DNA of 7,482 nucleotides, taken from NCBI GenBank assembly GCA_023387635.1, contig JAEWHU010000312.1, positions 1-7,482 on the forward strand, read 5' to 3'. A program made the position numbers and the translations under genes. This document shows, piece after piece, positions 1 through 6,237 of this stretch (positions within the stretch are counted from its first letter, which is position 1; the number at the start of each line of letters is the position of its first letter). Below the pieces are notes generated by a model. It was given only the letters and a program-made list of their open reading frames with translations, had not been told where the DNA came from and did no database searches. This DNA is from Bacillota bacterium (GTDB lineage: Bacteria > Bacillota > Clostridia > Lachnospirales > Lachnospiraceae).

Positions 1-568
1 ATATAGCACACACTGTCATATTCGCATTTTTACCCGCCATAATCCCATGAATAACATCTTCAAAAACCAAACACTCCTCCGGTAAAACCTCCAAATCCTT
101 TGCAACTAAAAGATAAATATCAGGAGAAGGTTTTCCTTTATCTACTTCACAAGAAGTACGGACAGATGTAAAATAATCTCTTATTCCTAATTTCGTAATT
201 ATTAACTCAGCTAATTCCCTAGAATTACTTGTAGCTATTCCAGCTTTAATATTATTTTCCTTTAAATAAGCTAAGAATTCCTTGGTGCCTTCTTTTAATG
301 GAACAGAAGTATTGTATAAATTCCATGCCATCCTATTCCATTCATCTTTTATTTCTTCCACACTATCAGGAATATTAAATCTATTTTTAAAATAAATTGC
401 TGTTTCAGAAAAACTCATTCCTTCAATTGTTGATTGCAAATCACTAGGTAAATCAATTCCATATCTGCCTAGGTATTCAATATCGATGTCTTTCCACATC
501 CACATAGAATCTACTAATGTACCATCCAAATCAAATATTACTGCTTTTATATTCTCTAATATATTCAT
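1..568 (-). CDS. HAD-superfamily hydrolase, beta-PGM/phosphatase-like (C-terminus cut by window edge)
   Basis: A haloacid dehalogenase-type phosphotransferase, cytoplasmic, likely acting on a small phosphorylated metabolite. I read 189 codons from the ATG at 566-568 to the window edge with no stop. Motif I is DLDGTLVDS (residues 13-21; D13 nucleophile, D15 acid/base). An alpha-helical cap of the HAD-IA type follows (about 22-90). Motif II is TSN (113-115), motif III is GKPSPD (145-150, K146) and motif IV is the acidic pair E170-D171 in FEDVIHGI. Family members are commonly about 215-220 residues, so roughly 25-30 are missing. GGAG at 575-578 lies 6 nt before the ATG and supports this start. 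The gene is 88 nt after rsuA and may share its transcript. The beta-phosphoglucomutase versus phosphoglycolate-phosphatase-like choice cannot be made from motifs, so substrate is unknown. Confidence 0.9.
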   Translation of the reverse strand, partial: MNILENIKAVIFDLDGTLVDSMWMWKDIDIEYLGRYGIDLPSDLQSTIEGMSFSETAIYFKNRFNIPDSVEEIKDEWNRMAWNLYNTSVPLKEGTKEFLAYLKENNIKAGIATSNSRELAELIITKLGIRDYFTSVRTSCEVDKGKPSPDIYLLVAKDLEVLPEECLVFEDVIHGIMAGKNANMTVCAI

Positions 569-585
569 ATAAATCTCCATTCTGT

Positions 586-623
586 AGGTACAGTACGAAA
601 AATCTTATTTTCACACTGTACCT
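586..623 (-). other. 16-bp leader hairpin before the HAD gene
   Basis: Arms at 586-601 and 608-623 enclose a 6-nt loop. On the minus-strand RNA all 16 positions pair: nine Watson-Crick pairs, then G-U and U-G, then five more Watson-Crick pairs. As plus-strand RNA the two middle positions would be A-C mismatches, which fits a structure made in the rsuA-to-HAD direction. The stem ends 7 nt before the GGAG of the HAD gene. No U-tract follows, so it is not a classical terminator. A processing, stability or translation-control role is inference. Confidence 0.65.
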
Positions 624-656
624 CTTATCTTACCTCTCATATTCAAGTAGATAACT

Positions 657-1385
657 TTACTTAGATTTATTTTCACCCTTTAGCATGTTTATTTCTTCTA
701 TAGTTAAAGGTCTATATTCACCTAATTCTAAACTTTCATCCAGTATTAAGTCACCCATACTTAATCTCTTTAGATAGATAACTTCTTTCCCAACAGCTTC
801 AAACATTCTTTTTACTTGATGAAATTTACCTTCATGAATAGTAACTTTTACCGTTGATATTTCACAACTTTTAATAATTTCTAGTTCTGCTGGTAATGTT
901 ACAAAATCCTCAGAGATGGCAATTCCTTTAGAAAACATCTCCACATCTTCCTCTACTATCTTACCATTTATTTTAGCATAATAAACTTTTGGCACCTTCT
1001 TTTTAGGAGATAATAATTTATGTGCAAGATCTCCATCGTTCGTGATAAGTAGTAGTCCTTCAGTATCCTTATCAAGTCTCCCTACTGGAAATAAATCTTT
1101 ATTAGTACTATCAATTAAATCTAGTACTGTTTCAGATAGATTATCTCTTGTAGCTGAAACTACTCCTGCCGGTTTATTTAGCATGTAGTATTCTGTACTT
1201 ACGTAAGTTAAGATACTACCATCAAATGCTACTTTATCTGAATCTATATTAATTTTTTTATCCGATTCCTTAATAACTACTTCATTAATTTGGACTCTTC
1301 CTTTTCTTATATAATTTTTAACCTCACTTCTTGTCCCTACGCCCATATCAGCAAGGTATTTATCTAATCGAATTAGTCCACTCAT
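657..1385 (-). CDS. rsuA: RsuA-family rRNA pseudouridine synthase
   Basis: Converts a specific uridine of rRNA to pseudouridine; the RsuA prototype modifies U516 of 16S rRNA. The 242-residue product has an N-terminal S4 RNA-binding domain (about 5-50, starting IRLDKYLADMGVGTRSEV), the YYMLNKPAGVVSATRD segment (67-82), the catalytic motif GRLDKDTEG (102-110) with D105 as the family's catalytic aspartate, and the late motif EGKFHQVKRMFEAVG (185-199). Length and order fit RsuA; 23S-acting relatives (RluB, RluE, RluF) share the fold, so the exact target is inferred. I start at the ATG at 1383-1385, preceded by GGGTG at 1390-1394. A longer reading from a GTG at 1404-1406 adds seven residues, but that codon lies inside a strong hairpin stem and has no clear binding site. 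The gene is 128 nt after rsmF, same strand. Confidence 0.9.
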   Translation of the reverse strand: MSGLIRLDKYLADMGVGTRSEVKNYIRKGRVQINEVVIKESDKKINIDSDKVAFDGSILTYVSTEYYMLNKPAGVVSATRDNLSETVLDLIDSTNKDLFPVGRLDKDTEGLLLITNDGDLAHKLLSPKKKVPKVYYAKINGKIVEEDVEMFSKGIAISEDFVTLPAELEIIKSCEISTVKVTIHEGKFHQVKRMFEAVGKEVIYLKRLSMGDLILDESLELGEYRPLTIEEINMLKGENKSK

Positions 1386-1399
1386 AATACACCCATTGC

Positions 1400-1425
1400 A
1401 TATCACATCTCTGCAGATGTGATAT
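1400..1425 (-). other. 11-bp perfect hairpin just before the rsuA ribosome binding site
   Basis: Arms 1400-1410 and 1415-1425 are exact reverse complements around a 4-nt loop. In the transcript the stem ends 5 nt before the GGGTG that precedes the rsuA ATG, and there is no U-tract, so a terminator is unlikely. Its GATGTGAT arm (read on the minus strand, 1402-1409) is duplicated upstream at 1451-1458, so the partner arm has two possible mates. Confidence 0.7.
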
Positions 1426-1465
1426 TGCCACTAATAAAACAGAGTAAAGAATCACATCGTGGCAA
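1425..1465 (-). other. Inverted repeat with 7-bp arms in the rsuA leader
   Basis: TTGCCAC (minus strand, 1459-1465) pairs exactly with GTGGCAA (1425-1431) across a 27-nt loop. Next to the first arm is GATGTGAT (1451-1458), which can also pair with ATCACATC (1416-1423) of the neighbouring hairpin. The four segments lie in the order 1-2-1'-2', which is the topology of an H-type pseudoknot; alternatively the two pairings with ATCACATC are mutually exclusive states. Function is inference. Confidence 0.5.
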
Positions 1466-1474
1466 CCTTTCAAA

Positions 1475-1480
1475 ATTATA
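1475..1480 (-). promoter_or_regulatory. Possible -10 element of an rsuA promoter
   Basis: TATAAT on the minus strand in the rsmF-rsuA gap. Transcription would begin near 1468, immediately before the structured leader. No convincing -35 hexamer lies 16-18 nt upstream, and the hexamer sits within a 14-nt AT palindrome (1472-1485), so this may be chance. Confidence 0.25.
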
Positions 1481-1513
1481 ATTTTCTTTCACTCTTTAAT
1501 CTTTCGATACCAG

Positions 1514-2899
1514 TTACATCCATCTCCAACCCGGTATATATTTATTCTTTAATGTATTTCCGGCTAATTTGCCCCATCCAAGTGGATAGCCATCCACACA
1601 AATCAAATTAAACCCATCTGTGTGATCACCTTCTATTGTGATTGTTTCACATTTTAAATACTTAATAACATTCGGGTCGTTACTACTTAAATTTATTACT
1701 TTATTATAATCCGTGGTTTTTAAAGCAATCGCAAGCGCTTGACTTGGTTCAAAACGATTTTTCTTCATTTCTCCAAGTAATAATCCCATACGTAACAAAC
1801 GAAGCCCCTTTAGGCTTTTTAAATCCTGTGGCATAAGATATAACTTGTCCTCATGAACCTGAAGATAATCCTTATCAACCTTAAAGTTTAAATTACGTAT
1901 GAATTCATCAGCTTCATTTGATAATTTTACTATCTTTTTCTCATTACTACTTGTTATATTCTTTGGTTCTCCAGTTTTCTCAAGTAAACAAATAAAATGT
2001 CCTTCACCTTTTATTTTATGAGGCCATAAACGAACTGCATTTTTAAGTTCTTCTGGCCCATTTATCCATTCTGGTTTACCACAATCAAAACCTTCATAAG
2101 AAACTCCATTAACACCATCTTTTATTAATGGATTTACAACCTTAAACTCTGGAAACTCTTCTAGCAAGTATGCTATCGTTCCTTCATTTTCTTCTGGAGA
2201 AAAAGTGCAAGTGGAATATAACATACTTCCACCAGGTTTTAACATCTTAGCCGCACTTATAATGATTTCTTTTTGTATTTTACTATAGTAATCAACTCCA
2301 AGTTCTTCCCAGTTCTTAATCATAGAAGGCGCTTTACGAAACATACCTTCTCCTGAACACGGTGCATCCACCAATATTTTATCAAAATATTCATCAAAAT
2401 GTTTTTCAAGCTTTTTTGGCTCCTCACTCATAACAATAGAATTACAAACACCAAATAATTCTATGTTTTTAAGTAGAGCTTTCGCCCTTGAGTTACTAAT
2501 GTCGTTTGTTACTAAAACACCCTCCCCTTGCAATTTTGCCGCAAGTTCTGTGCTTTTCCCACCTGGTGCCGCACATAGGTCTAATACTTTATCACCTGGC
2601 CTCACTGGTAAAAGACTAGCTGGTGTCATAGCACTTGGTTCTTGTATATAGTATAACCCTGCATGATAATACGGATGTCTTGCAGGTTGATCATCTGAAT
2701 TATAATAGAATCCATTTTCTATGTATGGAATTTGTTCTAATTCAAATGGAGATATTTTTAAAAATTCTTCTTTTGTTATTTTTAAGGTATTTATTCGAAG
2801 CCCACTGTAATGTTTCTGGTTAAAACTTTCTTGATAAACTTCATAATCTTCCTTTAGAAGTTCTTTCATTCTTGCTTCAAATAATTCTGGTAAGATCAT
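1514..2899 (-). CDS. rsmF: RsmF/NOP2-Sun family rRNA (cytosine-5) methyltransferase
   Basis: A SAM-dependent m5C methyltransferase acting on rRNA, cytoplasmic. The 461-residue protein has an N-terminal substrate-docking region, then a Rossmann-type core: the SAM-binding motif DLCAAPGGKSTELAAKL (107-123), motif IV DAPCSGEGMFR (178-188; C181, the release cysteine in this family) and motif VI STCTFSPEENE (229-239; C231, the nucleophile by homology with RsmB). The C-terminal part ends in GYPLGWGKLAGNTLKN, typical of the PUA-like RNA-binding domain of RsmF proteins. Length is normal for Gram-positive members. AAGGAG at 2906-2911 with a 6-nt spacer fixes the ATG at 2897-2899. E. coli RsmF methylates C1407 of 16S rRNA; Gram-positive homologues may have more sites, so position is not assigned. 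It lies 22 nt after relQ and is surely co-transcribed with it. Confidence 0.9.
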   Translation of the reverse strand: MILPELFEARMKELLKEDYEVYQESFNQKHYSGLRINTLKITKEEFLKISPFELEQIPYIENGFYYNSDDQPARHPYYHAGLYYIQEPSAMTPASLLPVRPGDKVLDLCAAPGGKSTELAAKLQGEGVLVTNDISNSRAKALLKNIELFGVCNSIVMSEEPKKLEKHFDEYFDKILVDAPCSGEGMFRKAPSMIKNWEELGVDYYSKIQKEIIISAAKMLKPGGSMLYSTCTFSPEENEGTIAYLLEEFPEFKVVNPLIKDGVNGVSYEGFDCGKPEWINGPEELKNAVRLWPHKIKGEGHFICLLEKTGEPKNITSSNEKKIVKLSNEADEFIRNLNFKVDKDYLQVHEDKLYLMPQDLKSLKGLRLLRMGLLLGEMKKNRFEPSQALAIALKTTDYNKVINLSSNDPNVIKYLKCETITIEGDHTDGFNLICVDGYPLGWGKLAGNTLKNKYIPGWRWM

Positions 2900-2921
2900 C
2901 TTTTTCTCCTTGTACTAACTT

Positions 2922-3725
2922 CTATCGTAAACTTTGGGCTCTATAGCCTTCTGATATTTTATCTAATTCTCTATTAAAACGATCTAATTGTTCTAAATCA
3001 CCCGATTCATAAATTCGATAAAATTCATCCTGAATTTTCTCTACTTCTCGCTTATTTGCTACTTTATATAAATTTTGTATATTCGTTAAGATATCTGCAA
3101 CAATATTTGCTTTTATCTTAAAAGAGTTTTGCGCATCCATAATCTCATCTCTTACAACAGACATTTCATTATCTAGTACAACGATAGCCTCCGAGGCTGT
3201 TGTTAATCTTTTTCTTATATGTTCAGGTATATTCTGCCTATATTTATATTGTAGGGAATGTTCAATGGTAGCCCAAAAATTCATAGCTAATGTACGAATT
3301 TGTATCTCTGCTTGAATTTCTTTTGTACCTCGCAATGTCTGAACGGTATAGATTATAATTAAATGAAAACTACGATATCCACTTTCTTTTCTATTGCTAA
3401 TATAATCTTTTTCACTTTTAATTCTCATATCAGTACGTTTACTAATGATTTCTACCACCTTTTGTATATCCTCAACAAATTGGCATATAATTCTTATACC
3501 TGCTATATCTTCAACTTGTTCTTCTATTTCGTTAAGTGGTATTTGCTTCTTTTGAGCTTTTTCTAATATACTTGATATTGTTTTTACTCGCCCATTTACT
3601 TGTTCTATTGGGGAATATTCACCCATTTTACGATATTCGTCTATGATATGATTAAATTTCACAACTAGCTCATCTACTGCTAGAACATATGGATCTAAAA
3701 TTTCACGCCATAATTGTATTTCCAT
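2922..3725 (-). CDS. relQ: Small alarmone synthetase, RelQ (YjbM/SAS1) type
   Basis: Transfers pyrophosphate from ATP to GDP or GTP to make (p)ppGpp; cytoplasmic. It is a single-domain enzyme: there is no HD hydrolase domain and no TGS or ACT domain, so it can make but not degrade alarmone. Visible family motifs: GRVK (45-48), VEDIAGIRI (71-79, D73), the nucleotide-binding loop KDYISNRKESGYRSFH (106-121), QAEIQIRT (138-145; E140 matches the catalytic glutamate E139 of B. subtilis SAS1) and WATIEHSLQYK (151-161). A charged helical tail of about 100 residues follows, making the 267-residue protein longer than the roughly 210-residue Bacillus enzymes. This tail is the region used for tetramer contacts in the family. 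AAGGAG at 3735-3740 with a 9-nt spacer supports the ATG at 3723-3725; nearer ATGs are out of frame or too close. First gene of a run with rsmF and rsuA. Confidence 0.93.
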   Translation of the reverse strand: MEIQLWREILDPYVLAVDELVVKFNHIIDEYRKMGEYSPIEQVNGRVKTISSILEKAQKKQIPLNEIEEQVEDIAGIRIICQFVEDIQKVVEIISKRTDMRIKSEKDYISNRKESGYRSFHLIIIYTVQTLRGTKEIQAEIQIRTLAMNFWATIEHSLQYKYRQNIPEHIRKRLTTASEAIVVLDNEMSVVRDEIMDAQNSFKIKANIVADILTNIQNLYKVANKREVEKIQDEFYRIYESGDLEQLDRFNRELDKISEGYRAQSLR

Positions 3726-3789
3726 CCATCATCACTCCTTGTCCCCAAATTATAAACGTATTTATCTAACTACTGATTCATTCTAGAAT

Positions 3790-3807
3790 AGAAACATCAA
3801 TGTTTCT
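3790..3807 (-). other. Short hairpin in the relQ leader
   Basis: Minus-strand AGAAACA and UGUUUCU form a 7-bp stem closed by a UUGA tetraloop. No U-tract follows. It is adjacent to the palindrome attctagaat at 3780-3789. Confidence 0.5.
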
Positions 3808-3830
3808 TTGTCGTTCACGTTACTCTTATT

Positions 3831-3886
3831 CATAGGATATATAAAGGATTTACATTCAAGCATACAACCCTATTATATATCCTATG
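3831..3886 (-). other. Long hairpin (24 bp with two single-base bulges) in the relQ leader
   Basis: The outer arms 3831-3844 and 3873-3886 are exact 14-nt reverse complements. Inside them, on the minus-strand RNA, one bulged U is followed by AGGG pairing with UCCU-type partner sequence, a bulged A, then UUGUAU pairing with AUGUAA, closed by the 6-nt loop GCUUGA. Three of the inner pairs are G-U, so the full rod exists only as minus-strand RNA; this matches the direction of relQ. It is not followed by U residues. It could be an RNA regulatory element or a degenerate palindromic insertion. Confidence 0.65.
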
Positions 3887-3908
3887 GACTAATCTGCTCA
3901 TCTTGGAC

Positions 3909-3917
3909 ATTATAACA
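3909..3917 (-). promoter_or_regulatory. Candidate extended -10 promoter for relQ
   Basis: Minus-strand TGTTATAAT matches the extended -10 consensus TGnTATAAT; the -35 position 17 nt upstream (TTTCCT) is weak, which is tolerated with an extended -10. A start near 3902 gives a leader of about 177 nt containing both hairpins. A closer TATAAT at 3749-3754 is an alternative with a poor -35 and would give a leader of under 20 nt. Confidence 0.45.
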
Positions 3918-4079
3918 CAAATTCTTTATTTAGGAAATTATTAATCTATAATTTTAATTAAATTTTATATTCAATACTCAATTTAATTTTTAGCATTATA
4001 TTCACCTAATTTGAACAAATAAATTTTCTCATTATTCTTAATTATATGGTATTTATCTTTATTTTCTGATGTTATATTT

Positions 4080-5027
4080 TTATTGAATTTTATTATTTTT
4101 CTCTAGATACTTTAATATCCAGTATGGATTTATGCTTGTTTCACCAAAGGATGAGTCAACATAGATTCCAAGATGAAGATGTACTAAAAATTTTCCTCTC
4201 GTTCCTTCCTCTCCATATCCACTGTCACCCATATATCCAAGTATTTGCCCCGCCTCAACACTATCTCCTATATCTAACCCTTCTACATAGGAATCAAGAT
4301 GAGCATAGTAATAATACCCTCCACTTGTACCTCTTATACCAATACGGTATCCTCCTTGTTCTAACCATCCTTTTTTCTCTACCGTACCTCTTGTTATACT
4401 TCGAATAGGATAGACTCCAGATACATTTTCATCTGGCATTAAGTCTGCTCCTTCATGTCTTCTATTGCCCCCATAACTGCGATATGCATTCCATGAATCT
4501 ATATAAGTCACATAAGTACTCCCATCTGCTTTATATGGTATTGGAAAGTATATTACATCTTGTAATATGCTACTATAATATCCCTTTAATTCAATGAAAC
4601 TTTCATTATTATAAAAATCATCTAATAATTTATTTAAATTTCTTTTTGAAATCCTTTTATAATCACTCATGTCATAATCAAATAGCATCATCCTGATTGT
4701 GAAATAATCAAACGCATCGTACTTTTTCCTCTTTGAAGTCGCCGTCTTATTCGTTTCTTTTGTTAATAACTTTTCTTTCGTTAATTGCTCCTTTGTCATT
4801 CTTACATATTTCTCATTCACCTTCATCTGACGAAATGCGTCATAATCAATGCCTTGTTTTTTTATGTTCACAGTTACCATATGTAATACAATTTTGTTTT
4901 CTATATGACTAATATATAAAAGAATAATAATGCAAAGTACAAAATGAATCCAATATTTTAACAAAATTTTATATCTATGTTTTTTTACACAATTATTTTT
5001 ATATATAAATCTATTATCATACTTCAC
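4080..5027 (-). CDS. Membrane-anchored M23 (LytM-type) zinc metallopeptidase
   Basis: Likely cleaves peptide cross-bridges or stems of peptidoglycan outside the membrane. Of 315 residues, a basic N-terminus is followed by one hydrophobic segment (about 25-41, signal anchor), a charged linker (about 60-150) without recognised domain, and the M23 domain (about 185-305). Zinc ligands by homology with LytM are H191 and D195 in HEGADL and H285 in HLHLG; H243 (YAHLD) and H283 are the other active-site histidines. All are present, so an active enzyme is expected. The frame opens with GTG (5025-5027), served by GGAGG at 5034-5038 with a 6-nt spacer; no in-frame ATG occurs until residue 50, past the membrane segment. 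A stronger AAGGAG (5027-5032) points to an out-of-frame ATG at 5018-5020. No cell-wall-binding repeats are seen. Sporulation-type M23 proteins have a similar layout, but nothing here fixes a role. Confidence 0.87.
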   Translation of the reverse strand: MKYDNRFIYKNNCVKKHRYKILLKYWIHFVLCIIILLYISHIENKIVLHMVTVNIKKQGIDYDAFRQMKVNEKYVRMTKEQLTKEKLLTKETNKTATSKRKKYDAFDYFTIRMMLFDYDMSDYKRISKRNLNKLLDDFYNNESFIELKGYYSSILQDVIYFPIPYKADGSTYVTYIDSWNAYRSYGGNRRHEGADLMPDENVSGVYPIRSITRGTVEKKGWLEQGGYRIGIRGTSGGYYYYAHLDSYVEGLDIGDSVEAGQILGYMGDSGYGEEGTRGKFLVHLHLGIYVDSSFGETSINPYWILKYLEKNNKIQ

Positions 5028-5038
5028 TCCTTGCCTCC
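5018..5038 (-). promoter_or_regulatory. Double ribosome binding site deciding the M23 start
   Basis: Minus strand reads GGAGG (5034-5038), then AAGGAG (5027-5032) running into the GTG start (5025-5027). The AAGGAG sits 6 nt before an ATG (5018-5020) in another frame, which opens an 11-codon ORF ending in TAA about 36 nt later. Translation of the peptidase may therefore compete with this short overlapping frame. Confidence 0.45.
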
Positions 5039-5059
5039 ATATAATTAAGTCATCTTTTT

Positions 5060-5065
5060 ATTATA
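5060..5065 (-). promoter_or_regulatory. Candidate -10 element for the M23 gene
   Basis: Minus-strand TATAAT with a start point near 5053, giving a leader of about 25 nt. The upstream -35 region has no good match; ATGTCA occurs at a short 15-nt spacing. It lies downstream of the DUF2812 terminator, so the gene probably needs its own promoter. Confidence 0.4.
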
Positions 5066-5119
5066 TGTTTGTAGTTGTTATGACATACTATCCATTTATC
5101 AGCGAATTTGGGCAAAATA

Positions 5120-5157
5120 AAATCATGTCACATAATAAATATCATATGACATGATTT
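5120..5157 (-). terminator. Rho-independent terminator of the padR-DUF2812 operon
   Basis: Perfect 11-bp arms (5120-5130 and 5147-5157) with a 16-nt loop begin 7 nt after the DUF2812 stop codon. On the minus strand the stem is followed by TATTTTG. The stem is AT-rich, so termination may be incomplete. Confidence 0.65.
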
Positions 5158-5164
5158 AAGATAG

Positions 5165-5902
5165 CTATTTATTTAAATTGTTACCCTTTTTCTGTGAAAT
5201 AAGTGTAGAAATTATAAGAAAACTTCCGAATACTATTAAAAATACTGTATCCACTGATACAGACTTATTCTTTACAATAACTAAAACTCCAGACACTATT
5301 GGTATAATACTTAAACCAATAATTAGCTTATTAACACTGTTCAAAATTTTATTCTCGCTTTTTTCTTTATCCCCATTATTTGTTTGAACAACTCTATAAT
5401 TATAGGCAACATAAGGCATAAAATTAAATACAAATACTACAATATCCACTACAAATAAGACCAACATTGGATAATATAAAGGTTCATAAATCCTTTTTGA
5501 AACCATCATTAACAAACATAGTACAATACCAGTTATGAATGTGTATATAGACCCTTTTTTTGTTTGGTTTTTAACCGTGACATACTTATCCTGTTCTGTT
5601 TCATTATCACTATATATGGGCTTCGTTCCTGCTTTTGCAGAAAATATATGAATTTGATTTCCTACTGATACAACGTGTTCCCATCCTGCTTCTTTCATGA
5701 TACTTAAATAATCCCCATTTGCATCTGTTTGATAATCTAAACTGTATATAATATCACTTGGTTCACTCTTTCTTAATTTATAAAAGAACCCACCTACTAT
5801 AGATTCTAGTAACCATCCATCCTTTGCATACTTAGTTAGTTTCTCCATATCTTGATTTTCGCTAAATGCGAATCCAGTAATCGCTACATATTTATTCTTC
5901 AT
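5165..5902 (-). CDS. DUF2812 domain membrane protein
   Basis: Function unknown. The first about 110 residues match the DUF2812 pattern: a helix ending KYAKDGWLLES (25-35), then the FFYKLRKSEPSDIIYSLDY strand pair (39-57), EAGWEHVVS (71-79), and the segment GTKPIYSDNETEQDKY (92-107). This part should be a soluble domain. Four hydrophobic segments follow (about 118-136, 144-166, 188-208 and 217-236), predicting a four-helix membrane anchor, with a lysine-rich end. The ATG at 5900-5902 overlaps the padR stop in an ATGA arrangement, so translation is probably coupled. DUF2812 genes are often found beside PadR regulators in Firmicutes, and the pair likely forms one sensing or response unit; the signal is unknown. 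The protein may modulate the regulator or be its main target; the sequence does not tell. Confidence 0.85.
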   Translation of the reverse strand: MKNKYVAITGFAFSENQDMEKLTKYAKDGWLLESIVGGFFYKLRKSEPSDIIYSLDYQTDANGDYLSIMKEAGWEHVVSVGNQIHIFSAKAGTKPIYSDNETEQDKYVTVKNQTKKGSIYTFITGIVLCLLMMVSKRIYEPLYYPMLVLFVVDIVVFVFNFMPYVAYNYRVVQTNNGDKEKSENKILNSVNKLIIGLSIIPIVSGVLVIVKNKSVSVDTVFLIVFGSFLIISTLISQKKGNNLNK

Positions 5903-6237
5903 ATATTTTCCTCACTATTTTTTATAAAATTTTCTGCAAATGCTATCATCTTCTTTTTACGTTCAATTTCATTTTCAAGCATTTCAAGACCTTTGGCCGT
6001 TATCTTATAATTTTTTTTACTTTCGCCTTCATCCTCATATAGAGTCACTAACTCTGCTGCTAATAATTTTTTCAGCGTAGTATACAATGAAGCTGGCCCA
6101 ATAGTAACAGCATTATCCGTAAATTTTTCGATGGTTTTCATAATTAGATATCCATGCTTTTCTTCAATCACACTTGATAAAATATAAAACGCTGAATCTG
6201 TAAGTTCACCAATATCTATTGAATCTTTTCTAGCCAT
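5899..6237 (-). CDS. PadR-family transcriptional regulator
   Basis: A dimeric winged-helix DNA-binding protein, probably an autorepressor. From the chosen start it has 112 residues, typical of the short PadR subfamily: winged helix (about 10-80) with the recognition region GPASLYTTLKKL (47-58) and the wing YEDEGESKKNYKIT (67-80), then one C-terminal dimerisation helix (about 82-108). I start at the ATG at 6235-6237 because GGAGG (6243-6247) sits 5 nt ahead. A longer in-frame ATG at 6247-6249 has its own G within that same GGAGG site and only a weak AGGA close in front. The gene overlaps DUF2812 by 4 nt. Its promoter carries two near-identical palindromes (6284-6298, 6312-6330), which are the natural candidates for its own operators. 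Ligand unknown. Confidence 0.92.
   Translation of the reverse strand: MARKDSIDIGELTDSAFYILSSVIEEKHGYLIMKTIEKFTDNAVTIGPASLYTTLKKLLAAELVTLYEDEGESKKNYKITAKGLEMLENEIERKKKMIAFAENFIKNSEENI

Larger units (their letters stand above)
3726..4079. other. 354-nt gene-free region before relQ
   Basis: No coding sequence is supported here on either strand. It holds, in minus-strand order: an AT-rich stretch after the M23 gene with no convincing terminator (only an all-A/T repeat, 3956-3964 with 3980-3988); an extended -10 promoter candidate near 3909-3917; a 24-bp imperfect hairpin at 3831-3886; a short hairpin at 3790-3807; a 10-bp palindrome at 3780-3789; a second isolated TATAAT at 3749-3754; and the relQ ribosome binding site. 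Confidence 0.7.

Noticed and set aside
1386..1406. Upstream GTG start for rsuA
   Set aside because: The GTG lies within the arm of an 11-bp hairpin, lacks a clear binding site, and adds residues before the normal S4-domain beginning.
2463..2823. Two plus-strand open frames of 62 codons opposite rsmF
   Set aside because: They lie antisense to a well-supported gene with all family motifs, have no ribosome binding site and no recognisable protein pattern.
3363..3566. Plus-strand 67-codon frame opposite relQ
   Set aside because: Low-complexity Phe/Ser/Thr-rich product made by the complement of the relQ coding frame; no start signals.
3726..3902. T-box or known riboswitch in the relQ leader
   Set aside because: I see no T-box motif, no terminator/antiterminator pair and no recognisable aptamer core; only simple hairpins.
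3956..3988. Inverted repeat aattaaatt/aatttaatt as terminator of the M23 gene
   Set aside because: The 9-bp stem is purely A/T, lies over 90 nt after the stop codon, and is not followed by a U-tract; such repeats are expected by chance in this AT-rich gap.
4124..4408. Plus-strand 94-codon frame opposite the M23 gene
   Set aside because: It covers the M23 active-site region in antisense, its composition is His/Leu/Tyr-rich, and no ribosome binding site precedes it.
5178..5387. Plus-strand 69-codon hydrophobic frame opposite DUF2812
   Set aside because: Hydrophobicity follows from antisense of membrane-segment codons; no promoter or binding site seen.
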